DNA of 64,000 bases from Aspergillus flavus (Eukaryota > Ascomycota > Eurotiomycetes > Eurotiales > Aspergillaceae): contig NC_092406.1 in the NCBI RefSeq assembly GCF_009017415.1, forward strand, positions 930,001-994,000. The letters are read 5' to 3'. Below, one piece after another: positions 44,151-54,848 of the stretch. Position 1 is the stretch's first letter; every line of letters begins with the position of its first letter. Under the pieces are notes generated by a model that searched no databases, was not told the origin of the DNA, and saw nothing but the letters and a program-made list of their open reading frames with translations. The position numbers and the translations under genes are program-made.

Positions 44151-45362
44151 ATGTCTCGGCCAATCTTAATTATCGGTGGCGGCCTAGGAGGCCTCTGCTT
44201 AGCACAAGCCCTCAGAAAACACAACATCCCCTTCAAACTCTTCGAAAAAGACGCAGAGATCAACTACCGCCCACAAGGATACAGACTTCGCATCAGCGAG
44301 GACGGGATCTACGCCCTGCAATACGCCTTGACGCCAGAAATATACACGCTTTTCGAACAGACCTGCGCCGCAGGCCTCGCAATTGGGGTCCAGGTCAAAC
44401 CGGACGGGTCACCTGTAGATGCCGCACGCCGTATCGGGCCCCCTCCCATGAAAGGTCCCAAACCGTACACAGTTGACCGGACCATATTCCGAAAAGTGCT
44501 TCTTACGGGGCTGAAAGATGATGTGTTCTTCGGGAAGGCGCTCGATCATTACACGCTGCACGACGACAAGGTCTCTGCGCATTTCACGGACGGAAGTGTC
44601 GAGGATGGTGCCATTCTCGTCGGTGCGGATGGCGTGCGATCTCGTGTTCGCAAGCAGCTTATCCCCGGGGCCAAGGTTGTTGATACGGGCATGCGTGCCC
44701 TGTATGGAAAAACGCCCATCACACCGGAGTTTCTTGCGCGGTTTCCAGAGCAATATCAACGGGGAATGAATATAGCTATTGATGACTCGGTTCCAGAGGG
44801 ACAGGTGTATTTGCTTTTCGAAGCTACGTGGTTCCCGAATGCGGATACCGTCTCGGAGCCTGAGCTTCCGAGTCCGTATGTATACTGGGTTCTTGGAGCC
44901 CATTCCTCGAGGTTAGGCGTTCCGGATGAGAAGCTGCTGAGTCTTAGCAATGATGAAGCAGCGGATTTGGCGATCCAGGTAACCGAAAGTTGGAGCCCTG
45001 GGTTGCGGGCTGTCTTCGAGATGCAGGGTAAGGGACAGGCATCGACGTTGAGAATCTCATCAGCTCCGTTAGACCTCCCTGTTTGGGAGGTTTCACCGCG
45101 GGTGACGCTGCTGGGTGATGCGATTCATGTAATGCCGCCGACGGGAGCCTTGGGCCTTGTCACAGCCCTCAGAGATTCGGCAGACCTGGCTAGGAAGATT
45201 GTTGATGCTGGCGGTATCGAGAATGTGGATAGGAGTGTGATTGGTAACTATGAGAGTGAGATGAGAGATTTTGCAAAGATGGCTCTTGGGAGGAGTTGGC
45301 AAAGTGGCCTGAAGACTTTTGGGCTCAGGCCGGTTGAGGAGTGTGAAATGGTTGATATGTAG
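44151..45362 (+). CDS. FAD-dependent monooxygenase (aromatic hydroxylase-like)
   Basis: Single-exon 403-residue class A flavoprotein monooxygenase. The dinucleotide motif ILIIGGGLGGLCLAQAL is at residues 5-21. The GxRxxRxxPxG-like DRTIFRKVLL arginine region and the VGADGVRSRVRKQL (DG) motif near residue 160 follow. LLGDAIHVMPPTGALGLVTAL (the GD motif) lies near 325. No C-terminal thioredoxin-like extension. The reaction would be NAD(P)H-dependent hydroxylation or epoxidation of a small aromatic or polyketide-like substrate. It is intronless and codon-clean. The minus-strand frames over it are shadows. It lies next to an amino-acid permease and not far from a reductase, but no obvious biosynthetic core is present. 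Confidence 0.92.
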   Translation: MSRPILIIGGGLGGLCLAQALRKHNIPFKLFEKDAEINYRPQGYRLRISEDGIYALQYALTPEIYTLFEQTCAAGLAIGVQVKPDGSPVDAARRIGPPPMKGPKPYTVDRTIFRKVLLTGLKDDVFFGKALDHYTLHDDKVSAHFTDGSVEDGAILVGADGVRSRVRKQLIPGAKVVDTGMRALYGKTPITPEFLARFPEQYQRGMNIAIDDSVPEGQVYLLFEATWFPNADTVSEPELPSPYVYWVLGAHSSRLGVPDEKLLSLSNDEAADLAIQVTESWSPGLRAVFEMQGKGQASTLRISSAPLDLPVWEVSPRVTLLGDAIHVMPPTGALGLVTALRDSADLARKIVDAGGIENVDRSVIGNYESEMRDFAKMALGRSWQSGLKTFGLRPVEECEMVDM

Positions 45363-45585
45363 CCGTTGGTGCTTTTCCATTCGTATTTTCTGTTCCTTGG
45401 TTTAGCTGTCATAATACTAACTCCCTTGGTCAATGATGATGCTATCTGAAGTATATTAGAGTGATCAATAAGTTCTAACTCCTGCTGACTATTCCACTTT
45501 TGACTCTGCATGAGTTGTCATCTGCTGACTTTTATAGAGAATTCAGAGCAGAATTACCATGAAACTTTTATTGAGTTATTGAAAT

Positions 45586-47500
45586 CTATCTCGTTTCGCC
45601 AATCTTCTGAATCCTATATCTCGTAACTTGAGATCCATCACTAAGCTCCACTGCAACAGGCTGCAATGTGTATCCGAAGACCCAAGGGAAGAGAATAAAC
45701 CGTAGAAGATAGTATACAATGCCCAATGACAAGATAGCCAGAGCAACTACGGGGCTTAGCCAGTACGGAAGATTAGTGCTTCCTTTTCCATTTGGCGGTG
45801 GGATGAAAGGCATGATGAGCAGGAACTTTGTACAGTTAGAAAAGTGATTTGGAATTTAGAAGATCTATGGTATGGTGGAGAACTTACTATGTTGCCGACA
45901 AGATAGAACGCAATCATCGCCCATGGAGCGGTAAACGCCGAAGCCCAACCCTCGTCCTTGGTGAGTCGGAGTTTGACTAGACCCACTGTGATGGCCGTCA
46001 AGAGGAAGGTCGTTGGATATGAACTCAAGCTGACAATGAAGTTGAAGGCATCGCCTGCTGGGGGCGCACAGATGAACAATATTGTGACTCCTAGATGGAC
46101 GGCCAACGCAACAATGGGCGTCTTAAAGGGGCGGTTCTGCATCATGATATTAGGGAAGGGTGTTATGCCATCTTTGGCAAGCTCTTGGAGAACGCGAGCT
46201 GTTTAGAAAATGTTAGCCTCAAGGATCCCAGTGCAGACCATGCAGGCGGAAACTTACGAACTGTATATGCGATGCCGAGCAGATGACCCACGGCCGAAAT
46301 GGCAACGAGAGCAGGAAGGGCTTTTGTTGCGGCCGAGTCTCCGAATACATTTCTAAATAGCGATGCTGCGATTGTGATATTGGAGTTGGTAAACTCCTCT
46401 GTGGGTACTGCGGCGAACTACTCGTAGGATGTATCAGTATGAAATTCCTTGTAGATGGTGATTGGAAGTGATACGTACGTAGGCTACGTTTGCCAGAAGA
46501 TACAGAACGGTGATTATACCCATTGCCGATGGAAGGGCAATGCGAAGAGTCTTCTGGGGATTCTTCACCTCAGATAAGACCTAAGCGAGCGGCACAACTC
46601 AGTCAGAGAACTGAAGGACTCTTAACGGGGGATATGTCATACCGCATTAACATTATCATAGCCCTGGAATGAAAAGATCGCGTCCAGAAGCGCAGTGCCG
46701 ATGTTATAGCCACTGTTAGACGTGCCTTTGAATGATGTGTGAATATCGAAATTATGAGGATCGGGCACCCTGCGATGACCAGCAAGAGCGGCAAAGCCAG
46801 TGCACACGATAAAAAGTAAAGTGAAGAGCTTGACCGCGCTGAGGAGATCTTGCAATCCTCTTCCTGCTCTGGGAGCGATGGTATGAAGACCCACTGCAAA
46901 GCCAGCTGCAGCGATGGCTACACCACGAAGTTTCCACGTAGTTGATTCAACGCCTCCAGCAAGAAGAAGGTAGGAGGAGGATGTAATCGCGTTACTGGCG
47001 GAGACCTCTGACCAACATCCAGATAAGTAAGGTGAGTACTGAAAGGCTTGGAATACTTTACTCACGGAGGAAAACACAATAAAACAGATATATGCATGTT
47101 TGTAGAAGCCTTGGGGAAAACGATCGTTCAAGGTAGACCTTAATGCCCCCGGAACGGGGGATGCCGCTCCCAAACTCCAGCATTACCAGAGCACCACACG
47201 TAGAGATCATGCCAGCAATCACCCAGAGCATCAAAGCCATGCCGACACTTCCACTGAGCTTATAAATGGTGGCTGGAGTTGAAAATATCCTTGATAAAGG
47301 TTAGCGACGACGAGTTTGGGAGTCACCGAAGTACAACATACCCAGCGCCAACGATTTTATTAACGACTAGAGAGATTGCTCCGAATGTACCAATCTTTCT
47401 TTCCTGAAGTACATGCGACTCAATAACGTGCAAAGAGTCTTGCGATTTGAGATTGTCATTGTCGGAGTCTTCTTTTCGCGAACGCACTATGAGCGAGGAG
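45586..47500 (-). CDS. Amino-acid permease (LAT/MUP1-like), 5' end unresolved
   Basis: APC-superfamily permease similar to fungal methionine permeases of the MUP1 group. Spliced exons read, in order, QERKIGTFGAISLVVNKIVG, AGIFSTPATIYKLSGSVGMA, LEFGSGIPRSGGIKVYLERS, YLFYCVFLQVSASNAITSSS, FSFQGYDNVNAV (helix 6 motif), VKNPQKTLRIALPSAMGI, ARVLQELAKDGITPFPNIMM and a last pair of helices ending in RIQKIGETR. About seven introns are used. All joins seen keep the frame. The first coding exon was not found: the frame remains open upstream of an acceptor-like CTGCTCAG at 47,501, with no in-frame ATG, so a short 5' exon should lie upstream. Plasma-membrane amino-acid uptake is expected. Confidence 0.82.
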
Positions 47501-48418
47501 CTGAGCAGGTATTTCTTTGTTTTCTTATAGTGGTTTATGCCTACCCCAAGTTATTGTGTCATCGTCTCGTCCCATCTTGTCACTATCGATGTGCGAAATA
47601 CTCTTCGGATCTCTTTTGATCTTTTTGGGTTGATCTGTTGCGCAGTTATATGCTTTAGCTTTCTCCACAATGAGAAGAAATGCCATGCAATTGCGTGACG
47701 GCAAAGCTGTGATGGTTGAGTCGCATCAAGCCTGAAAAGCTTAGATGATTCCACATGATCTCAGATAACTGTGTGTGATAGGTAGTCGGTGGTTGGCCGA
47801 GAGGTTGCTAATGTATGGCTTCAGATATGCTCGCGATGGTGTCATCGCACTACCACAACCGTTTGCTAGCCAAAATAAAATTTCTCTTAATTAACGACGA
47901 TCGGCGAGCTAATTACGGAGCCTATCCTTGTAACGTCAGGAAAATTGCTCTTAATGTTCCAGTGTCAAATAAATGTCGAGAATACCGGGCATTTGCCTTA
48001 CACAAGATGATCACGACACCAGTCAGCAGATCTTAGCCTAGGGTCTACCATCCGAGAATTTACCATCCCCTAGTTTCAACACTAGGAATTGAATGAGGTA
48101 TACTAAGTTCCAGGTAAGAAGAGCCGATTTTAGTTTAGTATTATAAGGGCATATCTCCATAACCTATTTGACAGGTACATTCGGGTACAGGTTATTTATA
48201 TCTTGGAGCGGACAGCAACCCTGGTTACCATCATTGAATACCGAAGCGAGATTACTACGATTACATTTCACCAGTAAGACAAGGCGAGAAAGCATGATTT
48301 ATGTTCAAGTTGCCCATATAGATATAGCGTCTGATCTCTTTATTCTCAATTCTATAGTTTCCTAGGCATATAACCATGGTTCCACAATAGTGCTTATCAG
48401 GTAACCAATATACCCTAA
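47501..48418. other. Intergenic region
   Basis: Likely contains the missing first exon and promoter of the permease. No other coding signal was recognised. Confidence 0.35.
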
Positions 48419-48780
48419 CTAGTAGTAATCGGGCATAGGCTGGACTCTACCTACATGGCCAGGTCTTCCTAACACTACTGATCCTGGGCTAGTCGCACTC
48501 GCGGTACGCACAACGGGTCCGTACCTGCGATGCATTTTCTCGAAGTCATGAACGATCGTGCCCCGAAGCAATGCCCATATGAATGGAACACGCGTTGCAG
48601 ACCAGCTGATCGGCCCGGGCACATGGCTGAGTGGACTGAAGAACACGTTGTAGATGATGCGGCTAATAGGATACTGAGCAGAAGATATTAGCAATGAAGC
48701 CAAAGTGATGCTAGATGAGAAAATATAGTGCATACAATTAGTAGCAGGGGAATCATCATACCCAGACAGTTACCAGCCAT
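48419..48780 (-). pseudogene. Cytochrome P450 N-terminal fragment
   Basis: Only the membrane anchor and first part of a microsomal P450 remain. MAGNCLGMMIPLLLI is followed by an intact-looking intron (48674-48735), then YPISRIIYNVFFSPLSHVPG, which is the proline-rich hinge (PGP). SATRVPFIWALLRG and HDFEKMHRRYGPVVRTA follow. Homology decays after this into SPGSVVLGRPGHVGR and a stop at 48,419. The family needs about 500 residues, including the ExxR and heme-cysteine motifs, none of which is nearby. It is a truncated relic unless the rest lies elsewhere. Confidence 0.72.
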
Positions 48781-49076
48781 GGTGATCGGAAATTGTATAC
48801 CTAAAAAGACAGGGCAGGTCGTATTGGTGCGACAGAGAGCATTTAGGAATGCGTTTTCGCACCCAGCATTAGTGAGGAGGGAAAAAGACAAAGACAATTG
48901 AGGCTTAGCAAGAGTAAGCCGCAAGCCACACTTTAATAGTAATCACTCAGTCACCGGACTAGTTGAGAACGTGTATGTTAAATTCTCGCTCGTATTAACC
49001 ATAACAGCTACACTGAGGGAAGAAAACAATTAAATACATGCATCTCGGTACATCTTAAATTCCATCTTATCCTTGT
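48781..49076. other. Intergenic region
   Basis: Short gap upstream of the P450 relic. The minus-strand open frame reaching 48,924 only extends the relic's first exon upstream. Confidence 0.35.
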
Positions 49077-50120
49077 CTATACCCAAGCCTTAGTGGCATC
49101 GTGGACCGACTGCTCCAGGCTTGTCCAAGCAGGGAGACCCGAGACTCTCTTCAACAGTTCCTCCGCTCTCTGGTTAGCGACCTTGCTCTTATCTTCGCCA
49201 ATATTCGGGATGTCGTCGATGAACTTCTGCTGAGGATACAGTCGTCGCAGGGCATCTAGGATGTCGTTCCACGAATAGGGGTGTGCAAATGCGAAGAGTC
49301 GCTCATTCTGTACATCCGGATAAATTAGAGCAGCGACATGAACAAGTGCGTCATCCTGGACATTGATATAGTACTGTGGCGGGTTGTACTTGAGCTTCTC
49401 CCCTTCCTCGCCCGGGAATCCATCCCATACAGCCTTGACCCAGCCGCCGCTGCTGGGATAGCCCTGATTTTCGGGGGAGAGAATGGTGCCCATGTTGACA
49501 TTCGGGAGTACAGTGTTCAGGACGAAGTCCGGCTTCTTATCCTCCATGAACTTCCACGCGGCTTGTTCAGCTTGTGTTTTAGTGGCAGAGTAGACATCCA
49601 GGCGTCGCTGCAACCCTTCGTAAGGAGGGGGTGCCCAGGCAGCTTTGACAGCTGTTTCATTCCAAGTCTTCTCATCCATAGTGAACACCTTGTTCGGCTG
49701 TGGACTGGCGGCTGCTGTCGAAGACGAGGTGATAACAACACGGCGCACCAAGGGCTCGGCCGCGGCAGAGGCCAGCACGTTGACGGTTCCGTTGACGACC
49801 ATAGGAACGGCGATATTGGGGTCGTGAAACTGCCTCACAGGTGTTGCCACGTGGGCTATACCAGCTGCGCCCTTGACGACCTCGTCGAACGCACCTTCAT
49901 GGGACATATCAGGAACTTCGGCGAGAGAGAATCGTCCCGGGCCATATTTTGCACTGAAGTAATCATTCAACCACGAGTTTTTCGCGATGTTTCTCACAGT
50001 GCCTCGGACATTGTACCCGTGTTGGAGTAGCTGATCGACCACATGGCTGCCAATAAAGCCATTAGCTCCCGTCACGACGACGAGGGAGCCCTTTGGGATA
50101 ACCAGATCATCAGAAGACAT
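49077..50120 (-). CDS. NAD(P)-dependent reductase, Gre2/dihydroflavonol-reductase-like (extended SDR)
   Basis: Single-exon extended SDR of about 347 residues starting at Met 50120; an upstream in-frame ATG at 50171 would add 17 residues without any motif. The Rossmann motif VVVTGANGFIGSHVVDQLL is near residue 15. VRGTVRN is the NADPH-ribose region, VVITSSSTAAA holds the catalytic serine and DVYSATKTQAEQAAW the YxxxK pair. NTVLPNVNMGTIL and YYINVQDDALVHVAAL complete the fold. Related enzymes are yeast Gre2-type ketone/aldehyde reductases and plant DFR-like proteins. Substrate not predictable. Frame and length are normal; the plus-strand 230-codon open frame across it is a shadow. Confidence 0.92.
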   Translation of the reverse strand: MSSDDLVIPKGSLVVVTGANGFIGSHVVDQLLQHGYNVRGTVRNIAKNSWLNDYFSAKYGPGRFSLAEVPDMSHEGAFDEVVKGAAGIAHVATPVRQFHDPNIAVPMVVNGTVNVLASAAAEPLVRRVVITSSSTAAASPQPNKVFTMDEKTWNETAVKAAWAPPPYEGLQRRLDVYSATKTQAEQAAWKFMEDKKPDFVLNTVLPNVNMGTILSPENQGYPSSGGWVKAVWDGFPGEEGEKLKYNPPQYYINVQDDALVHVAALIYPDVQNERLFAFAHPYSWNDILDALRRLYPQQKFIDDIPNIGEDKSKVANQRAEELLKRVSGLPAWTSLEQSVHDATKAWV

Positions 50121-51195
50121 TATCGTACAAGGTTGGTTTGAGATACGGAGGGACGTTGATGTTCTGTTCAAAGTGCGGCGGATGCAACGGCATTTATGTA
50201 CACTTTTCTATATGTGTAGATCTTTGAAGATTAACAATAGAAGCGTATCACTTACCTGGCTTTTATCATCAAGGAACAATGTCGAAACATGTCATTGAGT
50301 ACGTAAGATGTCATGCTATCAACCAGCGATCAGAAAGTCTCCTATTGGTGCTATCACGTTTTGAGTTGTAACGGTAACGGTCAGTATGTGGTCGATCTTG
50401 TCAGCCAAAACCGCTTGAAGCCCTCGACGCCCCTTACGGAAATAGCAATGTACCCAATGACGGTCACTGCCTACTTCTAGAACCAATTTCTAGATGGTAA
50501 ACTTGATCCAGAAAATGCTACTAGACCCTGATAAAAAGTCTCCGTGTTGAAGATTATATATCGGGGTATCTGTCTAGAGGCGACGACAAAGCTCTGTAAA
50601 TATCATATAGAAAATGTCCCAGGGCTATATTCCGGATAAAACTACTTGCCCTATTTCAGTTATTATTCTGTGAGACTATTTAGACACAACCACACTTTTT
50701 CTAGTCGTACGAACTGGCATGAAAGATTAAATATAACAATATCTCATTTCTCCAGTGGCTTTTCCTGACTCGGGTTAGCCTGGTAATGATCCAGCAGCAC
50801 TTATGATGCAAACCCACCGAAGCCTGTTCTGGTGAGAGAGTAACTCCGTTCTATAAACTGCTTCCGGAATAGCTAATGAGAAATTGAATTTCTAAGACTT
50901 CGGGATGTACAGCCTCGGAAAGGGAAGACATCATCAACCGTGGGTCGGCCCGATATTGAGGCCTCGGGAATGGTCCTGTTCATACCGAGTGGATCCACCG
51001 ATGACGCCAAAATCCATTCAAGACAAGGCCAGACCCTGATATGATATAATAAACGGCGGAACCACCCCAAGGAAGCCAGAAAACATTATAAACCGGCATA
51101 GAAAGTTTTAAGGATGTATGTGTAGGTACTCTTTCCCTATAAAGGAGGAATTCTCGCTCCTTTTACTCGGCACGTGTGTGAAAACCCGTGCTAGA
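50121..51195. promoter_or_regulatory. Divergent upstream region of reductase and malate-type transporter
   Basis: About 1.07 kb between two divergent starts. No coding signal was recognised. The in-frame upstream ATG of the transporter (51,118) lies here. Confidence 0.4.
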
Positions 51196-52389
51196 ATGAA
51201 CCCTAAATATCAGAAAAACCGAAAGGCATCCATCAGAAAGCGGCTATGTCAGGTCACCTGGGGCTGGTACTCAATATCCATGGCTACGGGTGGTATTGCG
51301 GTTCTCCTTTATAACACACCTCACCAATTCACCGGCCTCGAAACTATCGGAAAGATTGTATACGTCTTCAATTTGGTTCTTTTCCTCTCAATTTCTCTTT
51401 GCCTGAGCTTTCGCTTCCTCACCAAGTCATCCGCCATAAAAGAATCCTTCCAGCACTCGAACGAGACCCACTTTGTAGGAACCTGCCTTCTAGCTTTTGC
51501 GACTATCATCATTGGAGCTGAGAGTTACGGTACAAGTGCTTGCGGACCATGGCTCCAAGTCGCTCTACGCATCGTCTTTTGGATCTATGTCGCTATCTCC
51601 ATCATTGAGGCTATCTTCCACAATTGGTATCTGTACCACCACAGCATGGCCAGTGAGCAGCCATTTGCACTGGTAAGACTACTACCCTCCTTTCCAGCCA
51701 TGCTTTCCGGTACGATTGCGTCGGTTATCGCCTCCAACCAGCCCCAAAAGCACGCCTTGCCTATTATCATTGGCGGCACGACATTACAAGGGTTCGGGTT
51801 CCTGATGTCCCTGTTTATCTACGGAGAATACTTCTACCGCTTGAACAAAAGCGGCCTCCCGAAGCCATCTGAGCGACCGGAAATGTTCATCGCCGTGGGT
51901 CCATGGAGCTTCACAGCTCTTGCCCTGATCGGGATGGCGAATGCGGCGGTGGAAAAGTTTCCGGTCAGATATATTATATCTTATGCGGATTCTTCTCACA
52001 GTGAAACTGTCACTGTGACTACCGGGGACATTGCACTGGTTATTGCCGCCTTGGCGGGGATCTTCTTGTGGGCGATCGCGTTCTTCTGTCTTTGCATCGC
52101 AATAGCCAGCGTGTTGGCACTCTGTAAGGCTTTTGGAGGTGCTGGTGCACCTGGCATGTCGCTTGCGTATTGGAGTATGGTGTTCCCGAATACCGGGTTC
52201 GTGATTGCGACGATAAGGATTGGACAGGTACTGCAATCTGAAGCGGTGTTGTGGGTTGCTTCTGCTATGACTATCTTGCAGGTGGCAATATGGCTGATTG
52301 CAAGCGTGGCAACTATATGGGCTGTCTGGACACGGCGGATGTTGTGGCCTGAAGATGCAGAGAAAGAGGAAGGGGAGAAGGAATGTTAG
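51196..52389 (+). CDS. TDT-family C4-dicarboxylate/malate transporter (Mae1/SLAC1-like)
   Basis: Polytopic membrane protein of the tellurite-resistance/dicarboxylate transporter family. The preferred start is Met 51196 (MNPKYQKNRKASIRKRL), which gives a basic cytosolic N-terminus; 51,118 is an alternative. About ten hydrophobic segments are visible, including YSISMATGGIAVLLYNTP (the family's first-helix M-x-TG motif), IVYVFNLVLFLSISLCLSF, AMLSGTIASVIASNQP, TTLQGFGFLMSLFIYGEYF, GPWSFTALALIGMANAAV and YWSMVFPNTGFVIATIRIG (near the conserved FPNTGF). Single exon, about 397 residues, no breaks. It would move malate or another C4 acid or anion across the plasma membrane. Confidence 0.88.
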   Translation: MNPKYQKNRKASIRKRLCQVTWGWYSISMATGGIAVLLYNTPHQFTGLETIGKIVYVFNLVLFLSISLCLSFRFLTKSSAIKESFQHSNETHFVGTCLLAFATIIIGAESYGTSACGPWLQVALRIVFWIYVAISIIEAIFHNWYLYHHSMASEQPFALVRLLPSFPAMLSGTIASVIASNQPQKHALPIIIGGTTLQGFGFLMSLFIYGEYFYRLNKSGLPKPSERPEMFIAVGPWSFTALALIGMANAAVEKFPVRYIISYADSSHSETVTVTTGDIALVIAALAGIFLWAIAFFCLCIAIASVLALCKAFGGAGAPGMSLAYWSMVFPNTGFVIATIRIGQVLQSEAVLWVASAMTILQVAIWLIASVATIWAVWTRRMLWPEDAEKEEGEKEC

Positions 52390-52911
52390 TGATCAGGCGA
52401 TTCACCCATTATTAAGGGGTTTGTGTGGTTAACGACGACTCGGAAGTTGCCAAATCCGCTCTGTCTATCGTGGAGGAGATGGGATGAATGTAAGGAAGAG
52501 CCTTCGAAGAGCCGTCAAACGGACAGCTTAACCTCATCCCCGAAAGTAGGTCTGTCTCCAAAATTGGGGAATGCTTGGCAGGCCTCGAAGGATCTTGAGA
52601 TCAAGTCCCAGCTACTTGGAAAAAAAGCCAACATCACGGTAGCCCAGAGTCTAAGAAAAGAGGTTAAAGAGGTCGGAAATGAGGTAAAATCCGTTACCTC
52701 AGCACGCGCAACCATGGGTCGGTTAGAGAAAAGTAGACTGATTAAATAGATCATGCATAAGCTTTCTATTTCTTTTGGAGATTATGGTTAAGTTGCTAGC
52801 CACAGGAAACATATGAATAGTGTAAAGATGCTCCAAGTAGGATCTTTCCAAACCCATCAACAATAATGTTAAACTTCTCTACATCGATCGTCAACCGTCC
52901 CTATTCACACA
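52390..52911. other. Intergenic region
   Basis: Short open frames on both strands (52,423-52,754), neither convincing. An inverted pair GAGGTAA/TTACCTC occurs at 52,680-52,699. Confidence 0.35.
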
Positions 52912-53621
52912 ATGTCCCAGAAAGTTATCCGCCTCAGTGGCCCAAGGACATCGGTTCGCAATCTCAGCTTTGCTTACATTCGGAACTTTTCCCAATTCTC
53001 CGACGGCAATTCTCGAGAGATATTCTCTTGGAATGTTGCTTCTATCGCCCGTGCTCTCCGTTTATCGCCATCTGCAAACCACGAATGGGATGAACTATTG
53101 GCGGCCCATCATGTGACTCATTTCATGGGTATATTGGTCAGGCTTGGTATACAGTATATCAAACACAATCGAGCATCGCTATGGAGCATTGAGGCTGCGT
53201 TATGTGGGTTGGGATGTTCCGTTTTCCTCGACAAGTGGCTTCGAGCATTTCGTACACCCACCGGTCCTAAGTCTTTAACATGTTCGTCTTCATTTATTCT
53301 ACTTGTTTTCAATTGCCTTTTCCTTCTCATTTCAATCCATAAGATCCAGCCGAAATGCCATGGGAGACCTAACTAATCATGACAGACCAAGAACATTTGC
53401 TCATTGCATGGACTCGAGATATCGTCCGCGACGGCTCAATATCTATCAACGCTGTTTGCCCTGATCTTTCCTCAGAACGGCCTGAAGATTTAGTCAACTA
53501 CACTATCGAGGTTTGGTGTCATATCATGCAGGGCGATTCTCCCTGGCCGTTTATTAGTATGTTAGGCGATGCTGTGGTTGAATATAAAACGATTTGTCGC
53601 CATGACCTGGATAAATCATGA
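52912..53621 (+). CDS. Unrecognised two-exon protein
   Basis: The plus-strand frame from 52912 (MSQKVIRLSGPRTSVRNLSF) is open to a likely intron at about 53,281-53,386 (GTTCGT donor, CCTAACTAATC branch, GACAG acceptor). Joined in frame, it continues with YQEHLLIAWTRDIVRDGSIS and NYTIEVWCHIMQGDSPWPFI to a stop at 53,621, giving about 200 residues. The composition is protein-like (helical, with Trp and Leu), but no family was recognised. There is no signal peptide, and no membrane helix once the intron is removed. It may be an orphan gene or a decayed member of a larger family. Confidence rests on open frame plus good splice signals only. Confidence 0.45.
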
Positions 53622-53846
53622 CCATAGATACCAGGAGCAGCTAGGAGAGTTCATTACGCTTCTGTTCCTCTCACCTTTTGGCCCAAAAAAGATATTGTTT
53701 AAATGGAGACTGCATCAATCATTGTGTGTTGATGACCGTTTCATAGCTGGAGATATTTTTTCGAGATACCAAGGTTTCTATCATTACATATGTCATGAAC
53801 GGATATCATAATAAACATACACCACCAAGATACCCCATACCGTAAC

Positions 53847-54848
53847 TCATTGAGCATGATGAAAGATATCCGGACACCCAGTCGGCTGGCCCTCAGACCT
53901 CTTCATGTGCGTAACACCCTTTAGATGGACATACTTCTGAGTAACATCGTTCGCCGAATCCCATGACGAGACATTAAAGTAATTAATTCCGAATCCATTC
54001 CCATCGAAGAACCGCGCCGTTCCCGCAACAACATAGATCGTATAGAACCCATCAGCAGGATAGATATTCTTCGTCTCATGCCTGTGTCCAACAAGGATAT
54101 GACGCACACCATATCTCCGGATCAATTCAATATACTTGCGACGCACACGTTTTGGAAAAGTCCAATACGAGTCCGGCTCGTCCTCACTACCCTCAAAGGG
54201 GAGATGGTGGTGCGCGACGATGATCCTTTCGCCCGCGCGCGCGGCTGTTTTGAGTTCGTGCTCGAACCAGCTCCATTCGTAGGCCGTGTGGTTTTTGAAT
54301 TCGGCTAGGTCAGTGATCATCGTGATCGAGTTGAGGAGAATAAATCGATACCCATTGTGCGTGAAGCTGCTGTGGTCGCTTGTGTTGAAGTCCTGGGTGA
54401 ACTGTTTCAGCGTGGATAAGTCGTGCACGTCGTGATTTCCTGGGAGTAGGTGGACGGGCACCGTGAAATTTGGGTATGTTTGTTGGAATGCGGTGATTTC
54501 ATAGGAATGTCTGCCTCAGTGAGTGGTTCGCTCTTGGAGACGAAGGTGATAATGGAGTATACTCACCGGCTGTTAGTTAAGTCACCGACGGCAATGCAGA
54601 AGTCGAACTCCTCCGCATTGACTTGCTGCGCGGCGAGTTGCATTCTATGTACGTCATTTTTCCAACCATCCTGTCCGAATCCAAGCTGGATATCACCTAA
54701 TTGGCAGAACTGGAAAGGAGTAAAGTGATTGGCGGGCACAACTACGCATGTATCAGCCTCGGCCCAGAGAGGTTGCAGAAGCCTGACACTTACCTGAAGG
54801 TGTTGGTAGGAAAACACCGCCACCCATGCTGCTCATTAGTGCTCCCAT
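53847..54848 (-). CDS. Calcineurin-like metallophosphoesterase (CPPED1-like)
   Basis: Metallophosphatase of the CPPED1/CSTP1-like group in three exons (54848-54794, 54741-54567, 54510-53847). The spliced start is MGALMSSMGGGVFLPTPS. Metal-binding motifs in order are FCQLGDIQLGFGQ, then AVGDLTNS, HLLPGNHDV, IVAHHHLPFEG and ILVGHRHE. The first motif has Gln in the place of the second His of D-x-H, as is usual for the CPPED1 group. Length is about 297 residues. It hydrolyses a phosphoester, possibly on a protein or small molecule. Introns carry GTAAGT and GTGAGT donors. The frame is intact and no signal peptide is evident. Confidence 0.9.

Noticed and set aside
49338..50030. Plus-strand open frame of 230 codons
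   Set aside because: Complementary to the Gre2-like reductase; no domain-like features.
52680..52699. GAGGTAA ... TTACCTC inverted repeat
   Set aside because: A single 7-bp-arm hairpin could arise by chance; no terminal repeats or target duplications were found around it.
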